64,000 bases of DNA. It comes from Lolliginicoccus lacisalsi. Its GTDB lineage: Bacteria > Actinomycetota > Actinomycetes > Mycobacteriales > Mycobacteriaceae. The stretch lies in NCBI RefSeq assembly GCF_014841105.1, contig NZ_JACYWE010000003.1, forward strand, positions 302,523-366,522, read 5' to 3'. The position numbers and the translations under genes were made by a program. The notes under the pieces were generated by a model. It was given only the letters and a program-made list of their open reading frames with translations. It searched no databases and was not told the origin of the DNA. This document shows positions 38,280 to 47,258 of this stretch, piece after piece (position 1 is the first letter of the stretch; each line of letters begins with the position of its first letter).

Positions 38280-39257
38280 CTAGTCGTTCGCGTGCAGCGC
38301 GGCGTTGAGCTCGACGCCCGTGCCCTCGCGGGGTACGCCCTCGACGGCACCCGAGACCGAGTTGCGGCGGTACAGCAGCCCGTTGCGGCCGCTGAGCTCG
38401 CGCGCCTTGACGATGGTGGACTGGCCCTCGGAGATCACGGCGACCTTCGTGCCCGCGGTGACGTACAGCCCGGCCTCGATCACGCAATCGTCCCCGAGGG
38501 AGATGCCCAGCCCGGCGTTGGCACCGAGCAGGCAGCGCTCACCGACCTCGATGGTCTCCTTGCCGCCGCCGGAGAGGGTACCCATGATCGAGGCGCCGCC
38601 GCCGACATCGGAGCCATCGCCCACGACGACACCGGCGGAGATGCGGCCCTCGATCATGGAGGAGCCCAGCGTGCCGGCGTTGAAGTTGACGAATCCCTCG
38701 TGCATCACGGTGGTGCCGGGGGAGAGGTGCGCGCCGAGGCGTACCCGGTCGGCATCGGCGATGCGCACCCCGCGGGGCACGACGTAATCGACCATGCGGG
38801 GGAACTTGTCGATGCTGTACACGGTGACGGGACCGTGGCGGCGCAGCAGCGCGCGCACCTTCTCGAAACCATCCACGGCGCAGGGGCCGTAGTTGGTCCA
38901 CACCACGTTGGAGAGCAGGCCGAACTGGCCATCGAGGCTCAGCCCGTGCGGAGGAACCATGCAATGCGACAGCAGGTGCAGGCGCAGGTACACGTCATGG
39001 GGATCGAGGGGCGCGTCGCTCAGCGCGGCGAGCGTGGTGCGCACGGCGACCTTGCGGACGCCCCGGTCATCATCGGCGCCGACTAGGCCGATCAGCTCGG
39101 AGGGCGTGTCGGCCGTGTTGAGCACCTCGGTGCCTGCCGGGCCGAAATCACCGAGCATGGGTTCGGGGAACCAGGTGTCGAGCACGGCACCGTCGTTGGT
39201 GATGCTAGCGATGCCGACTGCTTGGGCGCCGGTGGAGGATTTCACTGGAGTACTCAC
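38280..39257 (-). CDS. dapD: Tetrahydrodipicolinate N-succinyltransferase DapD (actinobacterial type)
   Basis: DapD succinylates tetrahydrodipicolinate in the meso-diaminopimelate/lysine pathway. The 325-aa protein has an N-terminal globular domain and a C-terminal left-handed beta-helix of hexapeptide repeats (around GDGSDVGGGASIMGTLSGGG and GANAGLGISLGDDCVIEAGLYVTAG). The central HEGFVNFNAGTLG matches mycobacterial DapD, which is distinct from the E. coli type. It starts with GTG and probably has a leaderless transcript. It is divergent from dapE, as in M. tuberculosis (Rv1201c/Rv1202). Confidence 0.95.
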   Translation of the reverse strand: MSTPVKSSTGAQAVGIASITNDGAVLDTWFPEPMLGDFGPAGTEVLNTADTPSELIGLVGADDDRGVRKVAVRTTLAALSDAPLDPHDVYLRLHLLSHCMVPPHGLSLDGQFGLLSNVVWTNYGPCAVDGFEKVRALLRRHGPVTVYSIDKFPRMVDYVVPRGVRIADADRVRLGAHLSPGTTVMHEGFVNFNAGTLGSSMIEGRISAGVVVGDGSDVGGGASIMGTLSGGGKETIEVGERCLLGANAGLGISLGDDCVIEAGLYVTAGTKVAVISEGQSTIVKARELSGRNGLLYRRNSVSGAVEGVPREGTGVELNAALHAND

Positions 39258-39265
39258 GAGGACAC

Positions 39266-39271
39266 AGGTTA
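39266..39271 (-). promoter_or_regulatory. -10-like hexamer of dapD (leaderless)
   Basis: Read on the minus strand, TAACCT ends 8 nt before the dapD GTG. No ribosome binding site lies between. The same hexamer precedes divergent dapE. Confidence 0.4.
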
Positions 39272-39361
39272 CATTCCGGCGCGTCCCCGGTCACGGGCTC
39301 GTGCGGGTGAGAGATGGCGCACTGTCGCCGCAAACCGCCAAGGCGGCCCGGAGCCTGTGAT

Positions 39362-39367
39362 TAACCT
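39362..39367 (+). promoter_or_regulatory. -10-like hexamer of dapE (leaderless)
   Basis: TAACCT ends exactly 6 nt before the dapE ATG, placing the expected transcription start on the A of ATG. Confidence 0.5.
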
Positions 39368-39373
39368 GGAAAA

Positions 39374-40438
39374 ATGAGCCTCGACTTGCGCGCAGACCCG
39401 ATCGATCTCACCGCGGCCCTCGTGGATGTCCCGAGCGAGTCCCACCATGAGAAGCGGCTCACCGACATGGTGGAGATCGCGCTGCGCGAGCAGGCGCCAG
39501 CCTTCCAGATCATGCGCTCGGGCAACGTCGTGCTCGCGCGGACCGATCGTGGCATGGCGCAGCGCGTCATTCTCGCAGGGCATCTCGATACCGTGCCGAT
39601 CGCCGACAACGTGCCCTCGCGCCGCGACGGCGACATCCTGCACGGCTGCGGCACAGTGGACATGAAGTCCGGGGACGCGGTGTTCCTGCACCTCGCGGCC
39701 ACGCTGGAGAACCCGCGGTTCGATCTCACCCTGATCTTCTACGACTGCGAGGAGATCGCCGCCGAGCACAATGGCCTCGCCCGGATCGAGCGGCAGATGC
39801 CGGAGTGGCTCGAGGCGGACGTGGCGATCCTCGGCGAGCCGACGGCCGGGGTGATCGAGGCCGGCTGCCAGGGCACGCTGCGCGTCAACCTCGCCGCGTC
39901 CGGCACTCGCTCGCACACCGCGCGCGCCTGGATGGGGGAGAACGCGATCCATCGGCTCGCCCCGGTGCTCGAGCGGCTCGCCGCCTACGAGCCCCGGTCG
40001 ATCGACATCGACGGCTGCGTCTACCGGGAGGGGTTGTCGGCGGTGCGCATCGATGGTGGCGTCGCGGGCAACGTGGTGCCCGATGCGGCATCGGTGGATG
40101 TGAACTTCCGGTTCGCCCCGGATCGCTCGGGCGAGCAGGCCCTCGACCACGTGCGCGAGGTGTTCGAGGGCATCGAGCTGCAATGGACGGTCACCGATCT
40201 GTCCCCGGGCGCGCTGCCGGGATTGTCGAATCCCGCAGCGGCGGAGCTGGTGCGCGCGGCGGGCTCGGTGCGCGCCAAGTACGGCTGGACCGATGTGTCC
40301 CGCTTCGCGGCGCGCGGCGTTCCCGCGGTGAACCTGGGGCCGGGGGATCCGAACCTGGCGCACCGGCGTGACGAGCATGTGCCGGTGCACCAGATCACGG
40401 ACGTGACCGAGACGCTGCGTGCCTACTTGAGCAGCTGA
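39374..40438 (+). CDS. dapE: Succinyl-diaminopimelate desuccinylase DapE
   Basis: DapE hydrolyses N-succinyl-LL-DAP to LL-DAP and succinate. This 354-aa M20 metallopeptidase-family protein shows the zinc ligands and catalytic residues: His70 and Asp72 in AGHLDTVP, the bridging Asp96 in GTVDMKSG, the catalytic glutamates Glu126/Glu127 in YDCEEI, and a conserved His in the [11 protein letters not shown] dimerisation lid. Its 3' end overlaps the convergent MMPL gene by 16 bp. Confidence 0.94.
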   Translation: MSLDLRADPIDLTAALVDVPSESHHEKRLTDMVEIALREQAPAFQIMRSGNVVLARTDRGMAQRVILAGHLDTVPIADNVPSRRDGDILHGCGTVDMKSGDAVFLHLAATLENPRFDLTLIFYDCEEIAAEHNGLARIERQMPEWLEADVAILGEPTAGVIEAGCQGTLRVNLAASGTRSHTARAWMGENAIHRLAPVLERLAAYEPRSIDIDGCVYREGLSAVRIDGGVAGNVVPDAASVDVNFRFAPDRSGEQALDHVREVFEGIELQWTVTDLSPGALPGLSNPAAAELVRAAGSVRAKYGWTDVSRFAARGVPAVNLGPGDPNLAHRRDEHVPVHQITDVTETLRAYLSS

Positions 40439-42603
40439 TCCACCGTCACCCGGTCGCTCTCCTTGTCGAAGCGATGGCGGCCGCCTTCCTTCCGGTCGGG
40501 CGAGCCCGGCCACCAGATCCGTGGGCCGACCTCGCGCACCACCGCGGGCACGAGCAGCGAGCGCACGATCAGCGCGTCGAGCAGCACGCCGAACGCGACG
40601 ATGAACGCGATCTGCGCGAGGAACAGCAACGGGATCACCGACAGCGCGGCGAACGTGGCCGCGAGCACGATGCCGGCCGAGGTGATGACGCCACCGGTGA
40701 CCACGAGGGCGCGCAGCACCCCGTCCCGGGTGCCAATGCGTCCTGCCTCCTCCCGTGCCCGGGTCATGAGGAAGATGTTGTAGTCGATGCCGAGCGCGAC
40801 GAGGAAGACGAACGCGAACAGCGGGATGGCGGGGTCGGCTCCCGGGAACCCGAGCACGTGGTTGAAGACCAGCGCGCTCGCGCCGAGCGTGGCGGCGAAG
40901 GACAGCACCACCGTGGCCATCAGGAACAACGGGGTGAGCAGGGATCGCAGCAGCATCGCGAGGATGAGGAACACCACGAGGACCACCATCGGGATGATGA
41001 CGGTGCGGTCGCGCGCGGAGGTGTCATTGGTATCGAGCTGCAGTGCTGTCTGCCCGCCGACGAGCGCATCCGCGCCCTCGACGCTCGCGAGCCCGGAACG
41101 CAGGTCGCGGACAGTGCTCTCCGCCGCCGCGGAGTCGGCGGCATCGGTGAGGGTCGCTTCGATCCGCACGAGGCCGTCTCGGACGAGGGGCTGCCCGGTA
41201 GCGGGATCTGGGGTCGCGGTGGCGTCGGCTATGCCGTCGATCCGGGTCGCGGCGAGCACCGGATCGAGCGCCTCGGCCTCGGCGATGATGATGACCGGGG
41301 AACCCGTTCCTGCATCGAAGTGCTGCTCGAGCACCTCCTGGCCCTGCTGCGACTCCACGGGGAGCAGGAAGAAGTCCGATTGCGCCACGCCGTCGGCGCG
41401 CAGGGTCGGCAGGAACGCGGCGAGCGCGAGCAGGCCGATGAGCGGCACGACCCAGTAGCGGCGCGGTCGGGCCTCGATGCGGCGGGCGAGCTTCGCCCAC
41501 ACCGAGCGGGACGCGTCCTTGCCGTTCGCGGTGCCCGTGGGCTCGAGGCGCGGCCGGTAGGGCCAGAACGCGGAGCGCCCGAGGAGGGCGAGGACGGCGG
41601 CGAGGAAGGTCATGGTGGCGACGAACGAGGCGACGATGCCCAGCGCGGCCACGGGCCCGAGGCCCCGGTTGGAGTTCAGGTCGGAGAGCAGGAGGCACAG
41701 CACGCCGGCGATGACGGTTCCCGCGGACGCGGCGATCGGCGGCAGCGCGGCCTTCCAGGCCCGGGCCATCGCGGCGAACCGGTCCTCGTGGTGGTGCAGC
41801 TCCTCCCGATAGCGGGCGACGAGCAGCAGCGCATAGTCGGTGGCGGCGCCGAAGACAAGGATGAACAGGCTGCCCTGGCTCTGCCCGTTAAGGGTGAGCG
41901 TTCCGGCATCGGCGAGCAGGTAGACGAGGAAGCTGGCGAGGCTCAGCGCGAGGATGGCGCTGGTGACCACGATGAAGGGCAGCAGCGGGCTGCGGTAGAC
42001 GATGACAAGGATGATGATGACGACGGTCGCCGCCACGCCGAGCAGCAGGCCGTCGATGCCGGCGAACGCTTCGCCGAGGTCGGCCGCTTGCCCACCGGGG
42101 CCGGTGACGAGGACAGTGAGGCCGTCGGGCGCGCGAGCGAGGTTGTCGCGGAGCTGCTCGACGGTGTCGGCGACATCGATCGTGGTATCGAGGGGAACGA
42201 TCACCTGCAACGCCTGGCCGTCCTGCGAGGGGATCGGGGGCGAGGGGGGAGCCGCGTAGCCGGGCTGCCCGGAGGCCTCGGCAGTGGTCTGCTGGAGGAA
42301 TGCCGCGTCCTCGGCGGTGATGCCGCTGGCTCGCTCGGCGACGATGATCGCGGGCAGCGCCTCGTTGTCGGTGAACAGGGCCTGGAGCTCCTGGACCTCG
42401 GTGGATTCGGCGGAGGCGGGGAGGAAGGATGCGGAATCGTTGACCTGGACCTCGCTAAGCTTGCCCGCGAAGGGGCCAGCGACCCCGCCGAGGGCGAGCC
42501 AGCCAATGAGCAGCAGGGCGGGCAGGATCCAGCGCAAGCGACCGCGCGCGCGGGAATGATCCGGACCGGGAGGTTCTGGGGAGGGGGTGTCGGTGAGCGC
42601 CAT
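40423..42603 (-). CDS. MMPL/RND-family transporter
   Basis: A 726-aa membrane protein with the RND layout: helix 1, a large extracytoplasmic loop, helices 2-6, a second helix/loop and helices 8-12. The proton-relay motifs are seen in [17 protein letters not shown] and [16 protein letters not shown]. The family covers MmpL lipid exporters and the shorter YdfJ-like pumps; at this length, and with a divergent MarR, it is more likely a drug- or fatty-acid-responsive pump than a dedicated mycolate exporter. ATG 42603 is chosen because the open frame beyond it runs antisense to marR. Confidence 0.85.
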   Translation of the reverse strand: MALTDTPSPEPPGPDHSRARGRLRWILPALLLIGWLALGGVAGPFAGKLSEVQVNDSASFLPASAESTEVQELQALFTDNEALPAIIVAERASGITAEDAAFLQQTTAEASGQPGYAAPPSPPIPSQDGQALQVIVPLDTTIDVADTVEQLRDNLARAPDGLTVLVTGPGGQAADLGEAFAGIDGLLLGVAATVVIIILVIVYRSPLLPFIVVTSAILALSLASFLVYLLADAGTLTLNGQSQGSLFILVFGAATDYALLLVARYREELHHHEDRFAAMARAWKAALPPIAASAGTVIAGVLCLLLSDLNSNRGLGPVAALGIVASFVATMTFLAAVLALLGRSAFWPYRPRLEPTGTANGKDASRSVWAKLARRIEARPRRYWVVPLIGLLALAAFLPTLRADGVAQSDFFLLPVESQQGQEVLEQHFDAGTGSPVIIIAEAEALDPVLAATRIDGIADATATPDPATGQPLVRDGLVRIEATLTDAADSAAAESTVRDLRSGLASVEGADALVGGQTALQLDTNDTSARDRTVIIPMVVLVVFLILAMLLRSLLTPLFLMATVVLSFAATLGASALVFNHVLGFPGADPAIPLFAFVFLVALGIDYNIFLMTRAREEAGRIGTRDGVLRALVVTGGVITSAGIVLAATFAALSVIPLLFLAQIAFIVAFGVLLDALIVRSLLVPAVVREVGPRIWWPGSPDRKEGGRHRFDKESDRVTVDQLLK

Positions 42604-42612
42604 GATCACATT

Positions 42613-42634
42613 ATTGTTCAGCAAGCTTAACAAT
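42613..42634. promoter_or_regulatory. Palindromic MarR-type operator
   Basis: ATTGTTCAGCAAGCTTAACAAT is a 22-bp palindrome with 9 of 11 pairs matching. It sits between the MMPL start (42603) and the marR start (42652), so the regulator could bind both promoters. Confidence 0.75.
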
Positions 42635-42651
42635 GCACGGGGAGGTTCGGA

Positions 42652-43089
42652 ATGAATGACGACGACCTCGCCGACTGGCCTACTGGACGGCTGCTCTCTG
42701 TCGCCGCGCGCCGGCTCGAGCACGCCTGGGAGCAGGTGCTCGCCGAGCACGGCCTCACCCATGCCGGGCTCATCGCGCTGCACTGCCTCGCCGACGAGCC
42801 GCAGTACCAGCGCGAGATCGCGCGCCGCTGCCGCGTCACCGACCAGACCATGAGCCGCACCCTCGACAGGCTCGCTGAGCTCGGCTGCGTCACCCGTCAC
42901 CGCGACCCGGCCGACCAGCGACGCACCGAGGTCCGCATCACCGATACCGGGCGGCAGCGGTACGAAGCGGTGCTCCAGCAGGAGCGCAGCGACCCGCGGC
43001 TCATCGCCGGCCTCGAGGACCAGACCGAGCTTCGCCGCCACCTGCTCGCCCTCATCGCCCACCTCGAGCGCACCGGTCCCGGCCACTGA
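42652..43089 (+). CDS. MarR-family transcriptional regulator
   Basis: A 145-aa winged-helix regulator. The recognition region reads EIARRCRVTDQTMSRTLDRLAELGCVTRHRDPADQRRTEVRIT in order (helix-turn-helix then beta-wing), with dimerisation helices at both ends. A GGGGAGG site precedes the ATG. It is divergent from the MMPL gene with a palindrome between them, so it probably represses the pump and itself until a ligand binds. The ligand is unknown. Confidence 0.88.
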   Translation: MNDDDLADWPTGRLLSVAARRLEHAWEQVLAEHGLTHAGLIALHCLADEPQYQREIARRCRVTDQTMSRTLDRLAELGCVTRHRDPADQRRTEVRITDTGRQRYEAVLQQERSDPRLIAGLEDQTELRRHLLALIAHLERTGPGH

Positions 43090-43136
43090 TCACACCCTCG
43101 GTTGAGCGGCGATGCCCGTGCCGATACTCTCGCCGC

Positions 43137-43994
43137 ATGGCGCCCGACGACACGCGAGACGACCCACACCACCCCCGCCACACGTGGGACCAGCAGTGCG
43201 GGCCAGTCCGCCTGCGCCGGGACATCGACTGCGACGACTCCACCACCGATCAGCGGCTGCTGGACCAGCGCGGCCCCAGCGACTGGGTGCACACCGATCC
43301 GTGGCGGGTGATGCGCATCCAGGCGGAGTTCGTCGAGGGCTTCGGCGCGCTCGCCGAGATGCCACGGGCCGTATCAGTGTTCGGGTCGGCGCGCACCGGA
43401 CCGGGAACCGGCGAGTACGAGTCCGCCCGGAAGATCGGTGCCGCCCTCGCCGAGGCCGGGTACGCGGTCATCACCGGTGGCGGGCCGGGAGTGATGGAGG
43501 GCGCCAACAAGGGCGCGAGCGACGCGGGAGGGCTCTCGGTCGGGCTAGGCATCGAGCTGCCGTTCGAGCAGGGACTCAACGACTGGGTGGACCTCGGCAT
43601 AGATTTCCGCTACTTCTTCGTCCGCAAGACGATGTTCGTCAAGTACTCGCAAGCATTCATCTGCCTGCCCGGGGGGTTCGGCACCCTCGATGAGCTCTTC
43701 GAGGCGCTCACGCTCGTGCAGACCCGCAAGGTCACCCGGTTCCCGATCATCCTGCTCGGCACTCGCTTCTGGGGCGGCCTGGTGCAGTGGATCACCGACC
43801 AGTTGCTCGAGAGCGGCACGGTCTCGCCGCGCGATGTGGACCTGATCCATGTCACCGACAGCGTGGCCGAGGCGATCGCGATCATCGATGCCGCGCAGGA
43901 TCACATCCACGAGGCCCTCGCCTCGCCGCGCGCAACAGACCCACGCATAACGGACAGGCTCGCCCCTCGCGCAGCGGACAGGACCGCCCCGTGA
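43137..43994 (+). CDS. LOG-family protein (TIGR00730), long form
   Basis: A 285-aa protein with a polar N-terminal extension of about 80 residues before a LOG domain: VSVFGSARTGPGTGEYESARKIG, ITGGGPGVMEGANKGA and the signature LPGGFGTLDELFEALT. LOG proteins hydrolyse cytokinin riboside monophosphates or related nucleotides, and the PGGxGTxxE motif binds the ribose-phosphate. The C-terminus is an unusual repetitive Arg/Ala/Asp tail. It is coupled by GTGA overlap to a second LOG gene. The family is often annotated lysine decarboxylase, which is incorrect. Confidence 0.85.
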   Translation: MAPDDTRDDPHHPRHTWDQQCGPVRLRRDIDCDDSTTDQRLLDQRGPSDWVHTDPWRVMRIQAEFVEGFGALAEMPRAVSVFGSARTGPGTGEYESARKIGAALAEAGYAVITGGGPGVMEGANKGASDAGGLSVGLGIELPFEQGLNDWVDLGIDFRYFFVRKTMFVKYSQAFICLPGGFGTLDELFEALTLVQTRKVTRFPIILLGTRFWGGLVQWITDQLLESGTVSPRDVDLIHVTDSVAEAIAIIDAAQDHIHEALASPRATDPRITDRLAPRAADRTAP

Positions 43995-44539
43995 GCGGCT
44001 CGCGCGGGCAGCGCATGATCGCGGTGTATTGCGCGTCGGGCCCCGTCCCCGAGGTACACCTGCAGCTGGCCTCCGAGGTGGGCGAGGCTCTCGGCGACCG
44101 TGGCTGGGGCCTGGTATCCGGCGGCGGCAACGTGTCGATGATGGGTGCTGTCGCCACGGCGGCGCGGGCGGCCGGGGCCTGGCCGGTGGGCGTCATCCCC
44201 AAGGCACTGGTGCACCGCGAGGTCGCGGACACCGAGGCGGACGAGCTGATCGTCACCGACACCATGCGGCAGCGCAAGAAGCACATGGAGCAGCGCGCGG
44301 ATGCCTTCCTCGTCCTGCCCGGCGGCATCGGGACGCTGGAGGAGTTCACCGAGGCATGGACGGCGGGCTACCTGGGGATGCATGACAAGCCCGTGGTCAT
44401 CCTCGACCCGGGCGGGCACTACGACGGGTTCTTCGACTGGCTCGAGTCGTTGCGCCCGGCGGGCTTCGTCGGGGACGCCGCGCTCGCGCGGATCTCCCGC
44501 GTCCGCTCCCTGAGGGAAGCCCTGGACCGCTGCGGATAG
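43991..44539 (+). CDS. LOG-family cytokinin riboside 5'-monophosphate phosphoribohydrolase
   Basis: A 182-aa LOG protein close in size to M. tuberculosis Rv1205, whose activity releases cytokinin bases from AMP-type precursors. Motifs: VYCASGP near the start, LVSGGGNVSMMGAVA, and RKKHMEQRADAFLVLPGGIGTLEEFTEA, which includes the catalytic Arg and Glu. The GTG start overlaps the first LOG gene by 4 bp. folP2 and gpgS follow, as in M. tuberculosis. Confidence 0.9.
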   Translation: MSGSRGQRMIAVYCASGPVPEVHLQLASEVGEALGDRGWGLVSGGGNVSMMGAVATAARAAGAWPVGVIPKALVHREVADTEADELIVTDTMRQRKKHMEQRADAFLVLPGGIGTLEEFTEAWTAGYLGMHDKPVVILDPGGHYDGFFDWLESLRPAGFVGDAALARISRVRSLREALDRCG

Positions 44540-44592
44540 CTGTTCACCTGCCGGTACGGCATGCGCGCCGGGGATCGTGCCACGATGGAAGC

Positions 44593-45468
44593 ATGCAAAC
44601 CGGTGAGGCGTCGACGCTGTGTGGCCGGCCCGTGGCCGAGGACCGGGCGCTGGTCATGGCGATCGTCAACCGCACGCCCGACTCGTTCTATGACCGCGGC
44701 GCCCATTTCCGCGATGATGCCGCGATGAGCCTGGTGCACCGCGCGGTCGAGGAGGGCGCGGACATCATCGATATCGGCGGCGTCAAGGCTGGCCCCGGCT
44801 CGATGGTCGATGCGGCGGAGGAGCGGCGGCGCGTGGTGCCCTTCGTTGAGGCCGTGCGGTCCGCCCACCCGGGGATCGTCATCAGCGTCGATACCTGGCG
44901 GGCGGAGGTCGCGCGGCAGGCCTGCGACGCCGGTGCCGACCTGATCAACGACACCTGGGCCGGGCATGATCCGGACCTCGTGCACGTGGCTGCCGAGGTC
45001 GGGGCGGGCATCGTCTGCTCCCACACCGGCGGGGCGCAGCCACGGACGAGGCCGCACCGCGTCCGCTACCGCGATATCGTCGCCGAGGTCGCCGCGGAGC
45101 TGCAGCGCGCGGCGGAGCGCGCGGTCGGCGCTGGGGTGCGGGCGGACGGGATCCTCATCGATCCGACCCATGACTTCGGCAAGAACACCTTCCACGGCCT
45201 CGCTTTGTTGCGTCGGCTAGACGTTCTCGTGAAGACTCCATGGCCTGTCTTGATGGCGCTGAGCAACAAGGATTTCATCGGTGAAACGCTTGATGCGAGC
45301 CTCACGGAGCGATTGGAGGGCACGTTGGCCGCCACAGCAGTAGCCGCATGGACCGGCGCCCGGGTGTTCCGCGTGCATGAGGTGGCGCAGACCCGCCGCG
45401 TGGTGGACATGGTGGCCGCGATCGCCGGCACCCGGCAGCCCGCGCGCACGGTGAGGGGCCTGGCGTGA
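44593..45468 (+). CDS. folP2: Dihydropteroate synthase paralogue FolP2
   Basis: A 291-aa TIM-barrel protein of the DHPS family. It keeps NRTPDSF and SVDTWRAEVA but differs from true DHPS in two substrate loops: IGGVKAGPG replaces the GGESTRPG loop that closes over pABA, and SNKDFIGE replaces the SRKxF motif. This matches mycobacterial FolP2 (Rv1207), which is reported to lack DHPS activity. Its coupling to gpgS by a GTGA overlap suggests a role linked to methylglucose lipopolysaccharide metabolism rather than folate, but that is inference. Confidence 0.88.
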   Translation: MQTGEASTLCGRPVAEDRALVMAIVNRTPDSFYDRGAHFRDDAAMSLVHRAVEEGADIIDIGGVKAGPGSMVDAAEERRRVVPFVEAVRSAHPGIVISVDTWRAEVARQACDAGADLINDTWAGHDPDLVHVAAEVGAGIVCSHTGGAQPRTRPHRVRYRDIVAEVAAELQRAAERAVGAGVRADGILIDPTHDFGKNTFHGLALLRRLDVLVKTPWPVLMALSNKDFIGETLDASLTERLEGTLAATAVAAWTGARVFRVHEVAQTRRVVDMVAAIAGTRQPARTVRGLA

Positions 45469-46418
45469 CGATCACACCCCTGCGCCACGAATGGCTGCGC
45501 ACCCATAGCTGGGATTCCATCCCGTGGTCGATACCCGAGCTCGTGGCCGCTAAGCGGGGCCGCACCATCTCGGTGGTGCTGCCCGCCCTCGACGAGGAGG
45601 CCACCGTGGGCGCGGTGGTCGGCTCGATCACGCCGCTGCTGGGGTCGCTGGTCGATGAGCTGATCGTGCTGGACTCCGGCTGCACCGACGCGACTGCCGC
45701 GCGGGCCCGGGCGGCGGGGGCGACGGTCATCAGCCGCGAGGAGGCGCTGCCGGGCGTGGCGCCGATGCCGGGCAAGGGCGAGGCACTGTGGCGGGGCGTG
45801 GCGGCGAGCCGGGGCGATCTCATCGTGTTCATCGACTCGGACCTGATCGATCCTGATCCGATGTTCGTTCCCGGCCTGGTCGGCCCTCTGTTGTTGCGAC
45901 AGGGCGTGGAACTGGTCAAGGGCTACTACCGGCGGCCCCTGCGGGAGGGGGCCGGGGTGGACCAGCATGGCGGCGGACGGGTCACCGAGCTCGTGGCGCG
46001 GCCCCTGCTGGCGGCGCTGCGCCCGGAGCTTGCCGCGGTGTTCCAGCCGCTTGGCGGCGAGTACGCCGGGACCCGGGAGCTGCTAGCCGCGATCCCGTTC
46101 GCTCCTGGTTACGGGGTAGAGATCGGCATCCTGCTGGACGCGTACCGGCGCCACGGCATGCACGGCATCGCGCAGGTCAACCTGGGAGTCCGGCAGCATC
46201 GCAATCGACCACTCAGCGATCTGGGCTTCATGAGCCGGCAGATCCTCGCGACCGCGCTGGATCGATTGGGCATCGCGGACTCCGGAACTCCCCTGACGCA
46301 GTACATGCCGTCCGCTGGCGGCTACCGGTCGCGGACCGAGCCCGTGCAACAGGAGGATCGGCCTCCCCTCGCGGAGCTAGCGCGCCGCTTGCGCGACGGG
46401 GAGCGCAAGCGCGCATGA
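45465..46418 (+). CDS. gpgS: Glucosyl-3-phosphoglycerate synthase GpgS
   Basis: GpgS transfers glucose from UDP-glucose to 3-phosphoglycerate, the first step toward methylglucose lipopolysaccharides. The 317-aa GT81 enzyme has the GT-A N-terminus ISVVLPALDEEATVG, the metal-binding DSD motif near residues 123-125 (VFIDSDLIDP), and later PLGGEYAGTRELL and YGVEIGILLDAY stretches typical of the family. It overlaps folP2 upstream and the DivIVA-like gene downstream (ATGA), so all three are coupled. Confidence 0.94.
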   Translation: MTITPLRHEWLRTHSWDSIPWSIPELVAAKRGRTISVVLPALDEEATVGAVVGSITPLLGSLVDELIVLDSGCTDATAARARAAGATVISREEALPGVAPMPGKGEALWRGVAASRGDLIVFIDSDLIDPDPMFVPGLVGPLLLRQGVELVKGYYRRPLREGAGVDQHGGGRVTELVARPLLAALRPELAAVFQPLGGEYAGTRELLAAIPFAPGYGVEIGILLDAYRRHGMHGIAQVNLGVRQHRNRPLSDLGFMSRQILATALDRLGIADSGTPLTQYMPSAGGYRSRTEPVQQEDRPPLAELARRLRDGERKRA

Positions 46419-46732
46419 TCACGTTGCTGCTGTATGTGCTGGGCATCGTCGGTGTGGCGGTGGTGCTGTTCGTGCTCGCGGCGCTGACGTTCGGTCGTGG
46501 CGAGGATGTGCCGCCGGTGGCGCCGGGAACGACCCCCACCTGGCTGCCTCGCGACGAGGTCACCGGTGCGGACGTGCGGGCGGTGCGGTTCCAGCAAGTA
46601 CTGCGTGGGTACAAGGCCGCCGAGGTCGATTGGGTGCTCGACAGGCTGGGCCGGGAGATCGACGACCTGCGGGAGCAGGTCCGCCAGCTCGAGCCGTCGG
46701 CCCAGCAGGCCCCGCCCGGGAAGCAGCGCTAG
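46415..46732 (+). CDS. DivIVA-domain small membrane protein (Rv1209-like)
   Basis: A 105-aa protein with one N-terminal transmembrane helix (residues 2-25) and a short DivIVA-like motif, VRAVRFQQVLRGYKAAEVDWVLDRLGREI, which resembles the membrane-binding and early coiled-coil part of DivIVA/Wag31. It may link the GpgS operon to polar or septal sites, which is inference. The ATG overlaps the gpgS stop. Confidence 0.8.
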   Translation: MITLLLYVLGIVGVAVVLFVLAALTFGRGEDVPPVAPGTTPTWLPRDEVTGADVRAVRFQQVLRGYKAAEVDWVLDRLGREIDDLREQVRQLEPSAQQAPPGKQR

Positions 46733-46888
46733 GCGCGATCACCGAGGGACAAGGACGTATCGGCACCGGCGGATGCGCGGAACCTGGTGTCGTGGCCGCT
46801 GTTCCCGCGTGTCGCGGGGGATAATCGTGTCGTGCTGATTGGCGTGCCGCCCCTGTGGGTGGCCGGGACGGCCCGTGCTCGCGCGGAC

Positions 46889-46894
46889 TAGACT
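46889..46894 (+). promoter_or_regulatory. Possible -10 element for the DUF3117 gene
   Basis: TAGACT fits TANNNT and lies 64 nt before the ATG at 46959, which has its own GGAGG site. It is in a 226-bp gap that holds no other recognisable feature. Confidence 0.3.
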
Positions 46895-46958
46895 GAGATG
46901 CCTGGCATCGGCAGCCCCGGATCCGCTGGGGCAGGCACGAGTTTTGGAGGGAGCAGAG

Positions 46959-47126
46959 ATGGCGGCGATGAAGCCCCGGACTGGTGACGGTCCTCTCGAG
47001 GCAACCAAGGAGGGACGCGGAATCGTGATGCGCGTGCCGCTCGAGGGGGGAGGGCGCCTCGTCGTGGAACTCACTCCGCAGGAAGCCGCTGATCTCGGCG
47101 ATGCGCTGAAGGACGTCACGGGCTAG
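46959..47126 (+). CDS. DUF3117 family protein (Rv1211-like)
   Basis: A 55-aa protein, MAAMKPRTGDGPLEATKEGR followed by a beta-rich GIVMRVPLEGGGRLVVELTP segment and a helix (EAADLGDALKDV). This is the DUF3117 family, near-universal and highly conserved in actinobacteria, function unknown. GGAGG lies upstream of ATG 46959; the longer frame to 46839 is not supported. A strong hairpin follows. Confidence 0.92.
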   Translation: MAAMKPRTGDGPLEATKEGRGIVMRVPLEGGGRLVVELTPQEAADLGDALKDVTG

Positions 47127-47188
47127 CGCGGACGGGTGGAGGAGCATCCCCGCCCCGGCCCGGGCAACCGGGAGCCCCTGAACGATAC

Positions 47189-47235
47189 GAGCCCCGCGCG
47201 GGCCAGCGGCCACCGGCCCGAGCCGCGCGGGGCTC
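47189..47235 (+). terminator. Terminator after the DUF3117 gene
   Basis: GAGCCCCGCGCGG (47189-47201) and CCGCGCGGGGCTC (47223-47235) form a perfect 13-bp stem with a 21-nt loop, ending 23 nt before the pepA ATG. It could also attenuate pepA. Confidence 0.65.
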
Positions 47236-47258
47236 GCCCATGCACCGCAAGGAGCCAC

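Noticed and set aside
40474-42630. 718-codon plus-strand ORF opposite the MMPL gene
   Set aside because: Glu/Asp/Arg/Gly-rich antisense shadow. The minus-strand MMPL protein has clear helices and RND motifs.
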